A stretch of DNA of 64,000 nt from Apostichopus japonicus (lineage: Eukaryota > Echinodermata > Holothuroidea > Aspidochirotida > Stichopodidae), in the NCBI RefSeq assembly GCF_037975245.1, contig NC_092573.1:17412265-17476264 (forward strand), read 5' to 3'. Positions 1 to 12,158 of this stretch are shown piece after piece. Each line of letters opens with the position of its first letter. Position 1 is the stretch's first letter. Under the pieces are notes generated by a model. That model did not search any database, was not told the DNA's origin, and saw only the letters and a list, made by a program, of their open reading frames with translations. The position numbers and the translations under genes are program-made.

Positions 1-279
1 GCAGATTGAGAGTCATTTGATATAGTTTTCCTAAAATGAGTTATAAAAATACTGAGGGAACCATTTGCAGAATTCTATTAGTTTTCGACAAAATTATCTA
101 AACAATATGAATTGTGCTTTTACACCATAAGATAGTTTTGTCACAGTCCTACCTTTTTAAACAATAAGGCCAGATACACAGCGTAGAGTAATTACACACA
201 CCTTAGTCATCATCTATGATTTCCTTTTGAAAATAAAATAAAAGAATCTTTAGTTTTGGAGAATAGAAAATTCCTTTTG
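1..279. other. AT-rich flank, nothing recognised
   Basis: I see no coding signal or repeat structure here. The hexamer CTTTTG at 274-279 immediately precedes the hAT-derived element and recurs immediately after it, so it is probably part of that element's target duplication. Confidence 0.5.
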
Positions 280-817
280 CAGACCTGCCAACCTGTTTGA
301 CCCCAAAATAGGGAGAATAACATTTATCAGGGCCAAAAAATAGGGAGAATAAGGGGAAAATAGGGAGCTTGGTAATTTTCAACTGAAATGATATAAATAC
401 TCCTAAATAAGTATAGTCTACTTATGCAATACAGTGAGAGAATCATCCAATCAGTGTTTCTTGTTGTAGTTTACAGTAGCTCGCTTCGCCTTCTACAGGG
501 TTTCTTTAGTAGGCTTCCATTTGAAACAGGGAACAGTGGACTTTGGGTACTGTGACTTCATGCCTAGTATGCTAGATAGAGTCCCCATCAAGCTTGAGAC
601 TTGACCGACTGTCTGTCTTGTTCTTGCGAACTACACTGAATAGCCTTTCCTGTTCAGCGTTACTGTGGGGAATTACTAAGACTAGGACTAATTGTTGGCT
701 ATTTTCAGAAATGTCGCAAGTTGAAACATTAAAAAACCGGGAGAATAGAATATGAAACCGGGAGATTCGGGTAAAAACCGGGAGTCTCCCGGTAAAACCG
801 GGAGAGTGACGGGTCTG
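280..817 (-). mobile_element. hAT-derived non-autonomous element with TIRs
   Basis: The left end reads CAGACCTGCCAACCTG and the right end, reverse-complemented, reads CAGACCCGTCACTCTC, so both termini begin CAGACC. CTTTTG directly flanks both sides (274-279 and 818-823), a likely remnant of a hAT-type target duplication, which is normally 8 bp. Inside are short repeats: AAAATAGGGAGAATAA near 303-350 and CCGGGAGA/TCTCCCGG motifs at 737-806. The minus strand retains the C-terminal end of a hAT transposase (see 451-730). The element is far too short to be autonomous, so it is an internally deleted or 3'-end copy. Assignment to hAT rests on the coding remnant plus the TIR style. Confidence 0.7.
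451..730 (-). pseudogene. hAT transposase C-terminal dimerisation domain remnant
   Basis: Minus-strand translation gives a stretch reading IPHSNAEQERLFSVVRKNK followed by a short TDSRSSL segment. This is the hallmark of the hAT C-terminal dimerisation domain: SNA followed by ER-FS, a basic spacer, then RSSL and a D-LSS-L core. The frame breaks in the D-LSS-L core at a run of four G (about 590); an extra G would explain it, because the next frame continues with SSIL-like sequence and then a Lys-rich tail. Two further in-frame stops follow, and the N-terminal zinc finger and DDE catalytic core are absent. In an intact hAT protein this region would mediate transposase oligomerisation. It cannot be functional here. 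Confidence 0.75.
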
Positions 818-1375
818 CTTTTGACTTTGAAACACTAATTTGATATTATTAGACCATTAATAATAGCAATCATTATTTTAAATAGTTCATAGGTGTTCAG
901 TAAAACTGGTTACCTACTATCAGAGTACTGGGTAGAGTATTTTTTTTAAATTAACACTGAGCTATTGACAGCAAGATTCATAAAACCATTGAAAATTCCC
1001 CCCAATATGATTTTTTACCTACAGTACAACATTGAGTGATTTGAGTCCCAGCAATATTTAGGAAATGTTTATCTTCCTTTAATCTATCCATCTAAGTCCT
1101 GCAGACCAAACTTAATATGCGCCATTAAAAGGCACTGTTTAGTATTTTAATTAAGTTGGTTGTGATGATAGGCATAAATTAGGCCCATTAACAAAAGTAA
1201 TAATAAGTGGAAATTATAATGGGAAAATATAAAATACAACAAACTTTTACAAAGAAATTACTGTAACAAAAGAAGGTGACTACTTTTAATGGATACACAT
1301 GTGAGTTACTATTTGTGGATAATTTGTATGAAACCAATTCATTTGATGCCTGCTTCACGTTTTCTATTTTTCCCT
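818..1375. other. AT-rich spacer, nothing recognised
   Basis: No long open frame, RNA gene or repeat structure is visible between the hAT derivative and the minisatellite. Confidence 0.5.
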
Positions 1376-3830
1376 TAAAACAGTGGGTAAACTGTACCTA
1401 ATACTAGCTACAGGAGTACACCTAATACAGTGGGTATACTGCACCTAATACTACCTACTGTAGTATACACTTAATACAGTGGGTAAACTGCACCTAATAC
1501 TACTTACTGTAGCATACACTTAATAAAGTGGGTATACTGCACCTAATACTACCTACTGTACCTACTGTAGTCTTGTCTTAATACAGTGGGAAAACTGCAC
1601 CTAATACTACCTACTTATATACACTTAATACAGTGGGTAAACTGCATCTAATACTAACTACTTTAGTATACACCTAATACAGTGGGTAAACTGCACCTAA
1701 TACTACCTACTGTAGTATACACCTAATACAGTGGGTAAACTGCACCTAATACTACCTACTGTAGTATACACCTAATACAGTGGATAAACTGCAACTATTA
1801 CTACCTACTGTAGTCTTCACTTAATACAGTGGGAAAACTGCACCTAATACTACCTACTTTAGTATACACTTAATACAGTGGGAAAACTGCACCTAATACT
1901 ACCTACTGTAGTATACACCTAATACAGTGGGTAAACTGCACCTAATACTACCTACTGTAGTCTTCACTTAATACTGTGGGAAAACTGCACCTAATACTAT
2001 CTACTGTAGGCTTCACTTAATACAGTGGGAAAACTGCACCTAATACTATCTACTGTAGTCTTCACTTAATACAGTGGGAAAACTGCACCTAATACTACCT
2101 ATTTATATACACCTAATACAGTGGGTAAACTGCACCTAATACTACCTACTGTAGTATACACCTAATACAGTGGGTAAACTGCACCTAATACTACCTACTG
2201 TAGTATACACCTAATACAGTGGGTAAACTGCACCTAATACTATCTACTGTAGGCCTCACTTAATACAGTGGGAAAACTGCACCTAATACTATCTACTGTA
2301 GTCTTCACTTAATACAGTGGGAAAACTGCACCTAATACTACCTACTGTAGTATACACTTAATACAGTGGGTAAACTGCACCTAATACTACTTACTGTAGC
2401 ATACACTTAATAAAGTGGGTATACTGCACCTAATAATACCTACTGTACCTACTGTAGTCTTCACTTAATACAGTGGGAAAACTGCACCTAATACTACCTA
2501 CTTATATACACTTAATACAGTGGGTAAACTGCATCTAATACTAACTACTTTAGTATACACCTAATACAGTGGGTAAACTGCACCTAATACTACCTACTGT
2601 AGTATACACCTAATACAGTGGGTAAACTGCACCTAATACTACCTACTGTAGTATACACCTAATACAGTGGATAAATTGCAACTATTACTACCTACTGTAG
2701 TCTTCACTTAATACAGTGGGAAAACTGCACCTAATACTACCTACTTTAGTATACACTTAATACAGTGGGAAAACTGCACCTAATACTACCTACTGTAGTA
2801 TACACCTAATACAGTGGGTAAACTGCACCTAATACTACCTACTGTAGTCTTCACTTAATACTGTGGGAAAACTGCACCTAATACTATCTACTGTAGGCTT
2901 CACTTAATACAGTGGGAAAACTGCACCTAATACTATCTACTGTAGTCTTCACTTAATACAGTGGGAAAACTGCACCTAATACTACCTATTTATATACACC
3001 TAATACAGTGGGTAAACTGCACCTAATACTACCTACTGTAGTATACACCTAATACAGTGGGAAAACTGCACCTAATACTACCTATTTATATACACCTAAT
3101 ACAGTGGGTAAACTGCACCTAATACTACCTACTGTAGTATACACCTAATACAGTGGGTAAACTGCACCTAATACTATCTACTGTAGGCTTCACTTAATAC
3201 AGTGGGAAAACTGCACCTAATACTATCTACTGTAGTCTTCACTTAATACAGTGGGAAAACTGCACCTAATACTACCTACTTATATACACTTAATACAGTG
3301 GGTAAACTGCACCTAATACTAACTACTTTAGTATACACCTAATACAGTGGGTAAACTGCACCTAATACTACCTACTTATATACACTTAATACAGTGGGTA
3401 AACTGCACCTAATACTAACTACTTTAGTATACACCTAATACAGTGGGTAAACTGCACCTAATACTACCTACTGTAGTATACACCTAATACAGTGGGTAAA
3501 CTGCACCTTGAATCCTTGATACTACCTACTGTAGTCTACACTTAATACAGTGGGAAAACTGCACCTAATACTAACTACTTTAGTATACACTTACTACAGT
3601 GGGTAAACTGCACCTAATACTACCTACTCTAGTATACACCTAATACAGTGGATAAACTGCACCTAATACTAACTACTTTAGTATACACTTAATACAGTGG
3701 GTAAACTGCACCTAATACTACCTACTGTAGTATACACCTAATACACTGGGTAAACTGCACCTAATACTACCTACTTTAGTATACACTTAATACAGTGGGT
3801 AAACTGTACCTAATACTATCTACTTTACTC
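1376..3830. repeat. Minisatellite, 49-bp units, higher-order 887-bp period
   Basis: About 50 head-to-tail copies of a 49-bp unit are present, recognisable by AGTGGGTAAACTGCACC and CTACCTACTGTAGTATAC. Length variants of about 43-44 bp lack part of the second half (CTACTTATATACAC). Rare variants reappear at exactly 887 bp: GCATCT at 1644 and 2531, GCAACT at 1791 and 2678, CCTATT at 2098 and 2985, and the unit beginning AGCATACAC at 1511 and 2398. The array therefore evolved partly by duplication of an 18-unit block. A shorter two-unit duplication (about 96 bp) occurs near 2985/3081. There is no coding capacity. Confidence 0.95.
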
Positions 3831-6800
3831 TTCTTTGCATACAAAGTTGTATCATCAACTCCTTGGGATGATTTTCAGCTTTTACTGATTTTTACACAAA
3901 ATTTGAAACTTGATATAGGTTGTACAGATCTTTCCACTAGTAACATTAGTGAATTGGGGAGGTTCAATATGAAGCTCAACCAGCTATTTAAATACATGTG
4001 CTGATGTTTGCATAAAATTAATACTTTCTCTGATCCCATGCTGTTGTGCTTTCCTGTTGTTGAGGTTCTCTTTGAACCTCTTCTGTGTTAAACTACTGTA
4101 GTTCCCATTAGGGTTTTGTCATGTTCAGCTACGTTATTTAGCAGCTGTGAATCAGGAATCGGGAAACGTTGCTAAATGGGGAAGGTGTGAAGTGGTTTCA
4201 CATAAATGTACAATACACACTGTTGAGGTGTGTAGGGGCTGATACTATTTATTGATACAGTGTTATTGTACACTGAACCTTTCACATTTTGGATTCTTTC
4301 TGTGCATTTGCAGTTAAAGTTTATCTAAACTTTACAACAGCATATTTGGTATCAATGCAGATATGATAATTACTAATTTGAGGACAATAAGCCTGTATAA
4401 ATTGATTGGCGTCTGAGACTCTATGGTAAGATGTTATTTATAATTAGAGGAGAAAATAAAATGTAATTATGTTGATAAGTACTATAATATGTTGTGGTGT
4501 ACTGTAGATTGGGTGAGGTGCTGTTTTTGTTTCATTTGGTGTATGTATACATTTAGTTATCAGTATCGACTATCATGTATTTTGTGTAGTACTGTAATAA
4601 ATGTCCATCATTTTGAGTCATGAAAGCCTATGCAGTAATTATTGATAAAGTGTTGTATACATAGCCTATCATTTCCTTGTTTACTAATTATGATAAATCA
4701 ATGGGTTGGGAAGCTGGATGATACGGAATCACAGTATGATTTTAAGCCATAGTATTTGGTTTTCATTTTACACAGTACATTGTGGGCTTACGACATTTAT
4801 TCTTTATCAAGCTAACTTGATATAAAGGTTCCATAATTAATAGATTTGGGAAGGCAGACTAAGGTTTCATGAAATGGGATACTGGTACTGTAGATGGTTT
4901 CCAAATATCAACTTATTCTAAGAGTGACTATTAAGCCTGATATTTCCTTTCTTGGAAGTGCCTGAACAAATTGCACAACTATTTTTTCCCTCTTCGTTTG
5001 TCTGTCTGTATGTGTGCATTAAGAAAGGAAGTATGATATTAGCTTTGTTTTAATGATTACAGCGCTCTTATGCTTTAATCTTTTCCCACAAATACATTGA
5101 TAATACACTCCTGTGGATTCCTGGACTGCCCTTTTCTGGGTGGATATCTGCGCATTATAAATATTTGTTGTTGTTATTTTTATGATATTGCACATAACAG
5201 AAGTGATAATTATTATGCATGTGTAATAAATTACATAAATTTTGCTATAGTTAGCAATGACTGTTATATAAATTCTTCTGGAGTTGCAGACAGCTGTCAA
5301 TATGATTCAGGCATCCATGAAAATGTTTTGGTATTTATATGTGCTAGACATCTGTACTGCCACACATTTCTAACACTTCCACACATGGGCCACCTTTTAT
5401 AAGGTTGTACAGTACTTCAGTAACACAAATTTTATTTCTTTTATCAGGTAATATCTACTGTCACATTCTTCAAAAAGTTGCTTGTGTGGATATCGGTGAC
5501 AAATGCCAAATCAGGCAAAATTAACCTCACTTTATGTTATGGAAGCTGTGCAAAAGTTTTGTGTTGAAATGAAACATTGTATTCATAGAATTTATTTGAT
5601 GATAACACTCAAAGGATTGCACCACTAATAACCAGTGTCCTAAAATTAAGAGAACTAATATAAACTTAAAATTATGTTCTCTTTGCATTGTCAAGTATCT
5701 GAGCACTGTTAAAATTAATCAGTGAAATGGTATTATAAATGACAATGAATGCATATGCCTGCAGTAGTATTAGTATACCTACATAAAGGAAACATCATTG
5801 TTCTGTATGTAAATGGAAATGTTATCAAACATATAATCAAGTCATTCTGTTGTTTTTGAGATATCAGGTGTTGTCATGTTCTTTCACATGACAGACCAAA
5901 GACTTTGAAAGAGTCACAATATGACTTGAGAGAGACACTACCCACATGTAAAGTAGTGCGGATAATGTCTTACTATATTCTTTTATTTATTAGTACTCCT
6001 TTGTAGTTCTTATTACATCTAGTTTACATCTCTATACTTCATTGACATGTTTAATTTAGACTTACACTGAAATACATATAAAAAGTTTTTTAACTAAAAC
6101 TGTTGTCTCTATGTACAGTGAGAATCCTCCTAGCTCTTGTAGTTATGTTACTTTAAAGCTTTGATATTTTGCAAACCTACAAGCAAGGTTTTTTTGTATC
6201 TTTATATCTTGAAAGAATTTTTTCATGAGAAGTAGCTCAATCATGAGTAAAGGTAAAACATGATGTTGGGTTTTTGTCTTCTTTAATTCACACCTTTTTC
6301 ATTTATTCTCTCCTCGCTGATGAGATTGACATCACCACCCTGCTTCTATCCTTTATCAGAGTACAACTTTTCTATTTATTCCAGCATTTGCTTCTTCTTC
6401 CCTATTATGCATTTATGTAGACATCAACATACAGTGTTGTATGCTTTTTCTCTGATATGTAATTATAATCACTAGTTCACTACATCTGGGGAAAGTTGTT
6501 ATTATCTAGAATGAAATGTCTACTACAGTAATTGCATGTTGCATTTAGTCTGCTCTCAGATATGACTTACAGTATATTATACAGTACATAATATTATACA
6601 TGTATGGAGGCAGGAACTTCACTACAGTATAAGATATAGCAACGATTTTGCAGTTCTAACATGCTTAGTTTAGGGTTAATACTGCTGATAAATAATTTTC
6701 CAAACAGATCAAACAATGAATGATGAAAGCCTGAAGGCATTACTGACTGTTACTTTAATTATTGAATGGTTGTCCATCAGATGAAACTACAACGTAGTGT

Positions 6801-7160
6801 TGTCTGTTGTCTGACGAAATTTAGGCCAGATGCCTCTGACCAGTGCCAATGGGTACAGAATATATATCCGTTAGTTATAGTAAGGTATATACTGTAGATA
6901 CGCCAAGTGTCTACGGGCCACCAAAGGAGGCTTCTGCAATTACTTCTAGCCAAGAAGTACCAACTCCCTATTTTGGGGTTTTGCCTACAAAACTTAATTT
7001 GGGGTGCCTGAGGGCCAGTGGCACATAGGGCCCAGTGAATGCTGAGGGACTCAGAGTAATACAGCACTTTTTCAGAAAAATGAAACCAGGGAATAACTTT
7101 TATTCATTCATACTTAGTAAAGATTCCTAAATCCTATTGGTCCATTCAGGTCAGCTGACC
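3831..7160. other. Upstream non-coding region
   Basis: Only short open frames without recognisable domains occur. The 6777-7067 minus-strand frame is non-repetitive but matches nothing I know. The palindrome GTCAGCTGAC lies near 7150. An upstream untranslated exon of the Aster-like gene could lie here, but I cannot place one. Confidence 0.4.
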
Positions 7161-7290
7161 GTGGTTAATCCTGTGAGTAACGCACGGTAAAATTACGGGG
7201 CATCACTTTAATAAATCTTTGGTTATATGTAACCTAAAATGTTTTGTTTTATGATTTTTCCCCCACACAAATGGTAGTGTATGAATGAAC

Positions 7291-7437
7291 GGGGTTAATC
7301 AACGGTCTAGCGTGCGTTACTCACATGATTAATGCTCTCCGGGTGTTAATGCTATCAGCCCTCGTGCATCGCTTGCATTATCCCCCGATCGTGCATTAAT
7401 CCTGTGAGTAACGCACGCTAGACCGTTGATTAACCCC
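7291..7437. repeat. Foldback element with 45-bp inverted arms
   Basis: The arm at 7291-7335 (starting GGGGTTAATCAACGG) is the reverse complement of 7393-7437 (ending CCGTTGATTAACCCC) at 44 of 45 positions, with a 57-bp loop. Part of the right arm also occurs as a direct copy at 7165-7186 (TTAATCCTGTGAGTAACGCACG region). Such a near-perfect hairpin suggests a recent foldback or MITE-type insertion. No coding sequence is present and no target duplication is obvious. Confidence 0.9.
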
Positions 7438-8095
7438 TTACTCAAATTTTGTGTCATAGTTTTGAAGGCACTGAATCTGATCTCTTATAAAAAATGCTTT
7501 GGTTCCTGTGTAAAAACCTGCTACTGTATACATTTTTGGACTTGTACAGCAATTTGACCAATTTGCGTAGCATTTTGTGATGAGATACTGGATAAAGTAT
7601 GCCATGGGATGCCCTTTACAATCATTGATACCTCTTGGAATAAATCTGCATACTACAGTTACTTTATACAATATATATAAAATGTGACAGATTATCACAA
7701 GTTATGTGATACATTGTATACACTTGTTAAACTTTCATGATTAAGTATTAACATGATTTCCATGACACTGCCTAAATTTACTGTACAGTATCTTCATTTA
7801 AATGTTTATAGATGCATTAACATAATTATCATAACAAAACTCCCCCCCAACAAAAAAAGATAGGTCATTAAATTTCCTATAAGAATGACTTTATCCTTCC
7901 CTCACAATAATTTTCCAAGTTTTGATCTAATGATAAAGACAAGATACTGTATAAAAGAGTTATTGTTTTCCACCATCTTTATAAATCTCCATGCATTAAA
8001 TCAATGTTCCATTATTCTTTTATAGAGTGGTACCTTTCTTGTACTAAATCCTTTGACTCAAGGTGGACACTTTTTTAAGAACATGTGTTTTAACC
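7438..8095 (+). promoter_or_regulatory. 5' flank and probable 5' UTR of the Aster-like gene
   Basis: Upstream of the ATG at 8096 an in-frame TGA lies at 8054-8056, so the reading frame cannot start further upstream within this exon. A pyrimidine-rich stretch ending TATAG at 8025 could be a splice acceptor, which would make 8026-8095 untranslated sequence in an exon that continues into the CDS. No TATA box or transcription start can be called. Confidence 0.35.
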
Positions 8096-9705
8096 ATGGA
8101 GTTCATTAAGAGAAAGATCCGGATCGGACCCCTCTCAGGGAAGCGCAAGTCGGATATTAAGAGCTTCTCAAAGAACAAGAGAGAATTTTCTAATGAAGTT
8201 CAGTTCTATGCAATAACTTCTTGTTGGGATCTGGAAAGGGTAAATTATGATCCAGGTGTCTGTGATCAGCAACAGATATGTAGATGTCTCCGAAGTAGAG
8301 TTCCACAAGGAATGAAGGCATTTCACTGTTGTGGCCTTCTCAATGACGCCATGTTTCTCAATGATTTTAATCATAACTGCTCGAGGAGGAATAAGAGATG
8401 GGTTGCCATGAAAGACGGCGACTCCAACAAATTACGGAATGAGAATCTCGCTAATGATATCGGTGGCTTAAATCACAAAGAAAACAGGAGAAGTTTCGCA
8501 AATCCCCCCCGTCAAAGTGATGCAGCAATCTTGATGTCATCTAATTATTCCAATGAGAGGAACATCATGTCTGCACAACGGAAATGGATGAAGAGCAAAG
8601 ACAATGACAATATCAAATTTGATTGTGATTTAGTTAGCATGTCGACGTGCAATGGAGATTGTGAGAAGTGCAGCGAAGAGTGGCAGTACGTACTCGTCAC
8701 GCCGAAGGAGAACACTGATAGAATGCATCGTGGGGTAGTGGAAGTACACGAGGCTGATAACGATGTGACAGATCAGGTGACACCTGGGGATGTGTTAGAT
8801 GAGAAGAGGATGCATTCATCTTCTTCATCTTTGGCTTCTGTCAATTCCTCCGTCTCGTCAAATTCCGCTACTTGTGGCAGCTACACCTTGTGGCACAGTA
8901 TGGATGATGTATCTGAGCTTGACGACAGTGACGATGTGAACAAAAATGATTTGACACCAGAAAGGTGCAGGTCTCGCAGTGTCTGCACATGCGGCAGTGT
9001 GAGGTACTCTGAATGTGAAATGTTGAGTGAAAATAGAAAATTGAAGAAGAAGTTATTACCAATTCAGGGAGACTTTGAATCTAACGAATCCATTACTTCT
9101 GTGGAGTTTGAAGTCAAGCCAAAACTGAAACCCACATTTGACAGTAAGAGTGCAACCAAGTTTAATAACAGCCACAGACACCAAAAATTGGTCGTCAGCA
9201 CATTAGATGACAGAGAGGAGCAGCCATCAATAATGTGTACACAGGAAATTAGTTTCTCTCATCAGGATGAAACCTTCCGAGACGGCCAAAGCTTTGAAAT
9301 GGAACAGAATAAAGTAGGAAACCCTAGGTCCTTGGAAGAAAGAAATGCTAGTACAAATATGCATCCAAAACCAAAGCCAGCTGGACATCTGCTTATGGAT
9401 ATTCATAATTTATCCAAAGTTGACAATAATTCTAGCACAGAAAACAATTTAAAACTTGGATCAGAATCCCCTGTAAAGTTTGCTACAGGTGTTGTTACAG
9501 AGAAGACGAAACATAATTTACAGATAGTGAAGATAGCGCAAGATGGAAAGGATCATAGTAGCTTGAACAGTGCCTCTAATGTAAACAACATCAATACACC
9601 AGAGCAGAGCACATCCATAGCGATGGATGGAAAAGCATCCAGACACGTTGCTTGGGCCTTGGCAAACAATGCAGCTGCCATTATTTTACTCCTTGATCAT
9701 AAAAT
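8096..9705 (+). CDS. Long first coding exon of the Aster-like gene (N-terminal extension)
   Basis: The ATG at 8096 has a strong context (ACCATGG) and is the first ATG after the in-frame TGA at 8054; a longer frame starting with GTG at 8063 is not a credible eukaryotic start. The exon encodes 536 residues plus two bases. It opens with a basic segment (KRKIRIGPLSGKRKSDIKSF, residues about 5-24). Cys-rich patches follow near residues 55-79 (CDQQQICRCL and FHCC), about 186-192 (CNGDCEKC) and about 295-310 (CTCGS). A Ser-run followed by an acidic stretch (SELDDSDD) lies around residues 240-278. The rest is polar and probably disordered, with no domain I recognise. The exon ends at a GTAAGT donor; its phase-2 end joins exactly to the acceptor at 16122. 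Known family members have about 70-120 residues before GRAM, so this is an unusual extension. Codon structure and length make it a real exon; its linkage to the GRAM exon is inferred from phase. Confidence 0.75.
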
Positions 9706-12129
9706 GTAAGTAAAAACTGGCGAAAAGTAACAATTTCTTCACATTTGTTTTTTGCTGTGAATTTTGTGCAAAGATCATCACTGTAGTTAGATTTACAGTA
9801 GTTCTAACTTTACACAACAGAACTTGTATGTCAATTTCACAGTCTCTAATTGATGGCACTTGCACCTACAGTAGCATTTAGAGTATACAATTCTAGTCAG
9901 GACTCATTGTAGATCATTTCCAATACTCTTTCCTATGTTGGATACATGTTACAGATCTGCCTCCAGTGTACACGTGTAGTAGCTATATTCAGCTTAACTA
10001 GACCTATAGAATAATAGTACTGTATACACATTTCATTAAGATGTACTATACAAGAAATATTGCTTATGAAAAATGCCAGACTACATTGACCAAATTTTCT
10101 TACTCCAAGCAAGTTCTGCATGTTTCTTGCCAATTCCACTTCTACCAAACTCTTCACATATAAAGGAATTTGTCCTGTATTTTGTGGAGGTATTAGTCTG
10201 AAACAGTGTACAGTACATACTGTACTGTACAGGAGCAGCTGGTACAGTATACAGTAATTATACAGTTTGCAATGCCCATAATGTCAAAGCACTTGTAAGC
10301 TACATTGCGAAGGTGTTACATTAGTATCAGACTAAATATATGAATATGCAGACTTTAATATAGCAGCTGTGCAGTACATTTTGTCTCTCATTTTAAGCTG
10401 TGAAAGCAAATTTTATGTAAGTGCATATCTCTATGATATAATCCTTTTTCTCTAGGAAAACAGAATACCCATTAGTTCCAGCACATAATGCCAAATGTTT
10501 TACATCTACTGTAGTACTCTCTTGTATATCTATTTCTGTAGTACACAAGCAGTTCACAGTCACCTCCACAATTGATTATGTATGCCATTTTACTGTAAAG
10601 GTACATCATAGCATTTAACTCATGTTCTGCAACAAATAACTGTAGTTGGAAAATTGTATTTTCTTTTGTGATGCTCTAAAATAATTTATCTGTCACCAAC
10701 TTTGTACACTGTTGTCATTATTTGGTTGCTAACTTAACATGCATTGCTTGATTAAATGTAAAAAATGATAGGTATTGTAATTTTTTCAATAAAATTTCTC
10801 ATTAATTTCAGTGTTTTTTTGCTTTCTTATTTTCTTTCGCTATAGACTCTATGTTGCACCATCCCGCACCACTTGTTTCTTTTCTGCATGACTCCTGTAA
10901 AAAGCTTTCCTGCTGACTCATTTTAGTAATTCTTCAAAGGAATATTTAGTGAGCAGCTGGTACAGTATGGTATTCATACACACTCTTCTACTTTTTTTTG
11001 TATTTTTTACGTTGTAATTTATTTTCTCATTGGAAAGAAAAGCTGTCATTTTAAGAATCTGTCAGATTAATGAAATAAATAGCTTATATGTCATTTGAAC
11101 TAATGTAAATATCATTTATAACCAATTTGGAATTTAAATGATCATAATAACACTCATTTTCCTCCTTCCCTTACACCTCCACCTCTCTCTCCACCTCCGT
11201 CCTTGTTGACATAGACATGGAAGTCAGCGTTCAGTGGTGACTACATTTCAATGTCATGTTGAGGATTTGAAAACATTCCAGTGTGCCTGTTTCCGTTTTG
11301 TGCCAAGGCCTTAGATATTGCATCACTTTACACTACACATACTGTAATAGGCTGATATAATGTTACATCGTAGTAAACACACTTATGACAGATTTATTGA
11401 CATCACCATGAAAGGTTGATAGATAAACAGGGATTATACTTAAATAAGCCAGTTCTTGATCTTTAAATGTACTAGCTCTCAAGTTTCTAGTTCCATACTT
11501 GTATCATAGCTTAACCTTAAGAACTATCAATTTTCATAAAGTATAAAGTTCATATCCTGTTCCCACTCAAAATTGAGAAGAACTGAACTTAGCTGAAGGA
11601 GCCAGACAAAAGTTTTTAATGAGACTTTTGTTGTGTTCAACTAATCATACTGTAGCCTTGGATTGATGTACATCAGTCATTTCCATATATATGCATATTG
11701 CATTATTGACTGAGAGCGCATTATTATTGAATTACATGATTATATATATTACGTGTGCAAACAGAAACAGTTGCAAAATTTGTGTATGATGTACAGTAAT
11801 CTTACATCATGAATGCAGTAAATTGATCATACAGCATCCTGGATGCTTCAGATGTTTGTTCAATTTAAAACTGTTTTGGAGCATTATAGAGCCATTTTTA
11901 AGCAAAGGATATAAATAAGACCAGTGTATGATCAGGAAACTACCCAGGCTCTTTCTCTTACTACCTGAGGGCCGAGGCCAAGAATACTTTTCTAACATGT
12001 GTATGTGGCTGTCATGTTGTCCAATGTTTACTGTTACTGTTTACTGTTATTGCAAATTATGGCTTGAGAATATTTTCTATCTTTACTTAAAGTTAATTTT
12101 CTGTTATGGCTTTTATAGTTTCATGTGAG
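9706..12129. other. Intron 1, 5' part
   Basis: Non-coding. A GTAAGT donor opens the intron, and its TAA would terminate translation at once if the intron were retained. An AATAAA lies near 10788, about 1.1 kb downstream, and could serve intronic polyadenylation. An 18-bp sequence, GAGCAGCTGGTACAGTAT, occurs twice (near 10232 and 10952). Otherwise nothing is seen. Confidence 0.5.
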
Positions 12130-12158
12130 ATATTTATATATATATATATATATATATT
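12130..12158. repeat. TA microsatellite
   Basis: A short run of TATATA directly adjoins the first SINE-like copy. A longer run lies at 12838-12890, and the same arrangement follows the second copy, consistent with insertion into or expansion of an AT-rich tail. Confidence 0.8.

Noticed and set aside
1376-3830. CRISPR-like repeat array
   Set aside because: Units are contiguous without unique spacers and the genome is eukaryotic; this is a minisatellite.
6777-7067. 96-codon minus-strand frame
   Set aside because: No domain, no splice sites in useful places and ordinary composition; probably chance or old repeat.
8063-8095. Reading frame starting with GTG upstream of the Aster-like ATG
   Set aside because: GTG is not a normal eukaryotic start; the ATG at 8096 has strong context and a TGA lies upstream in frame at 8054.
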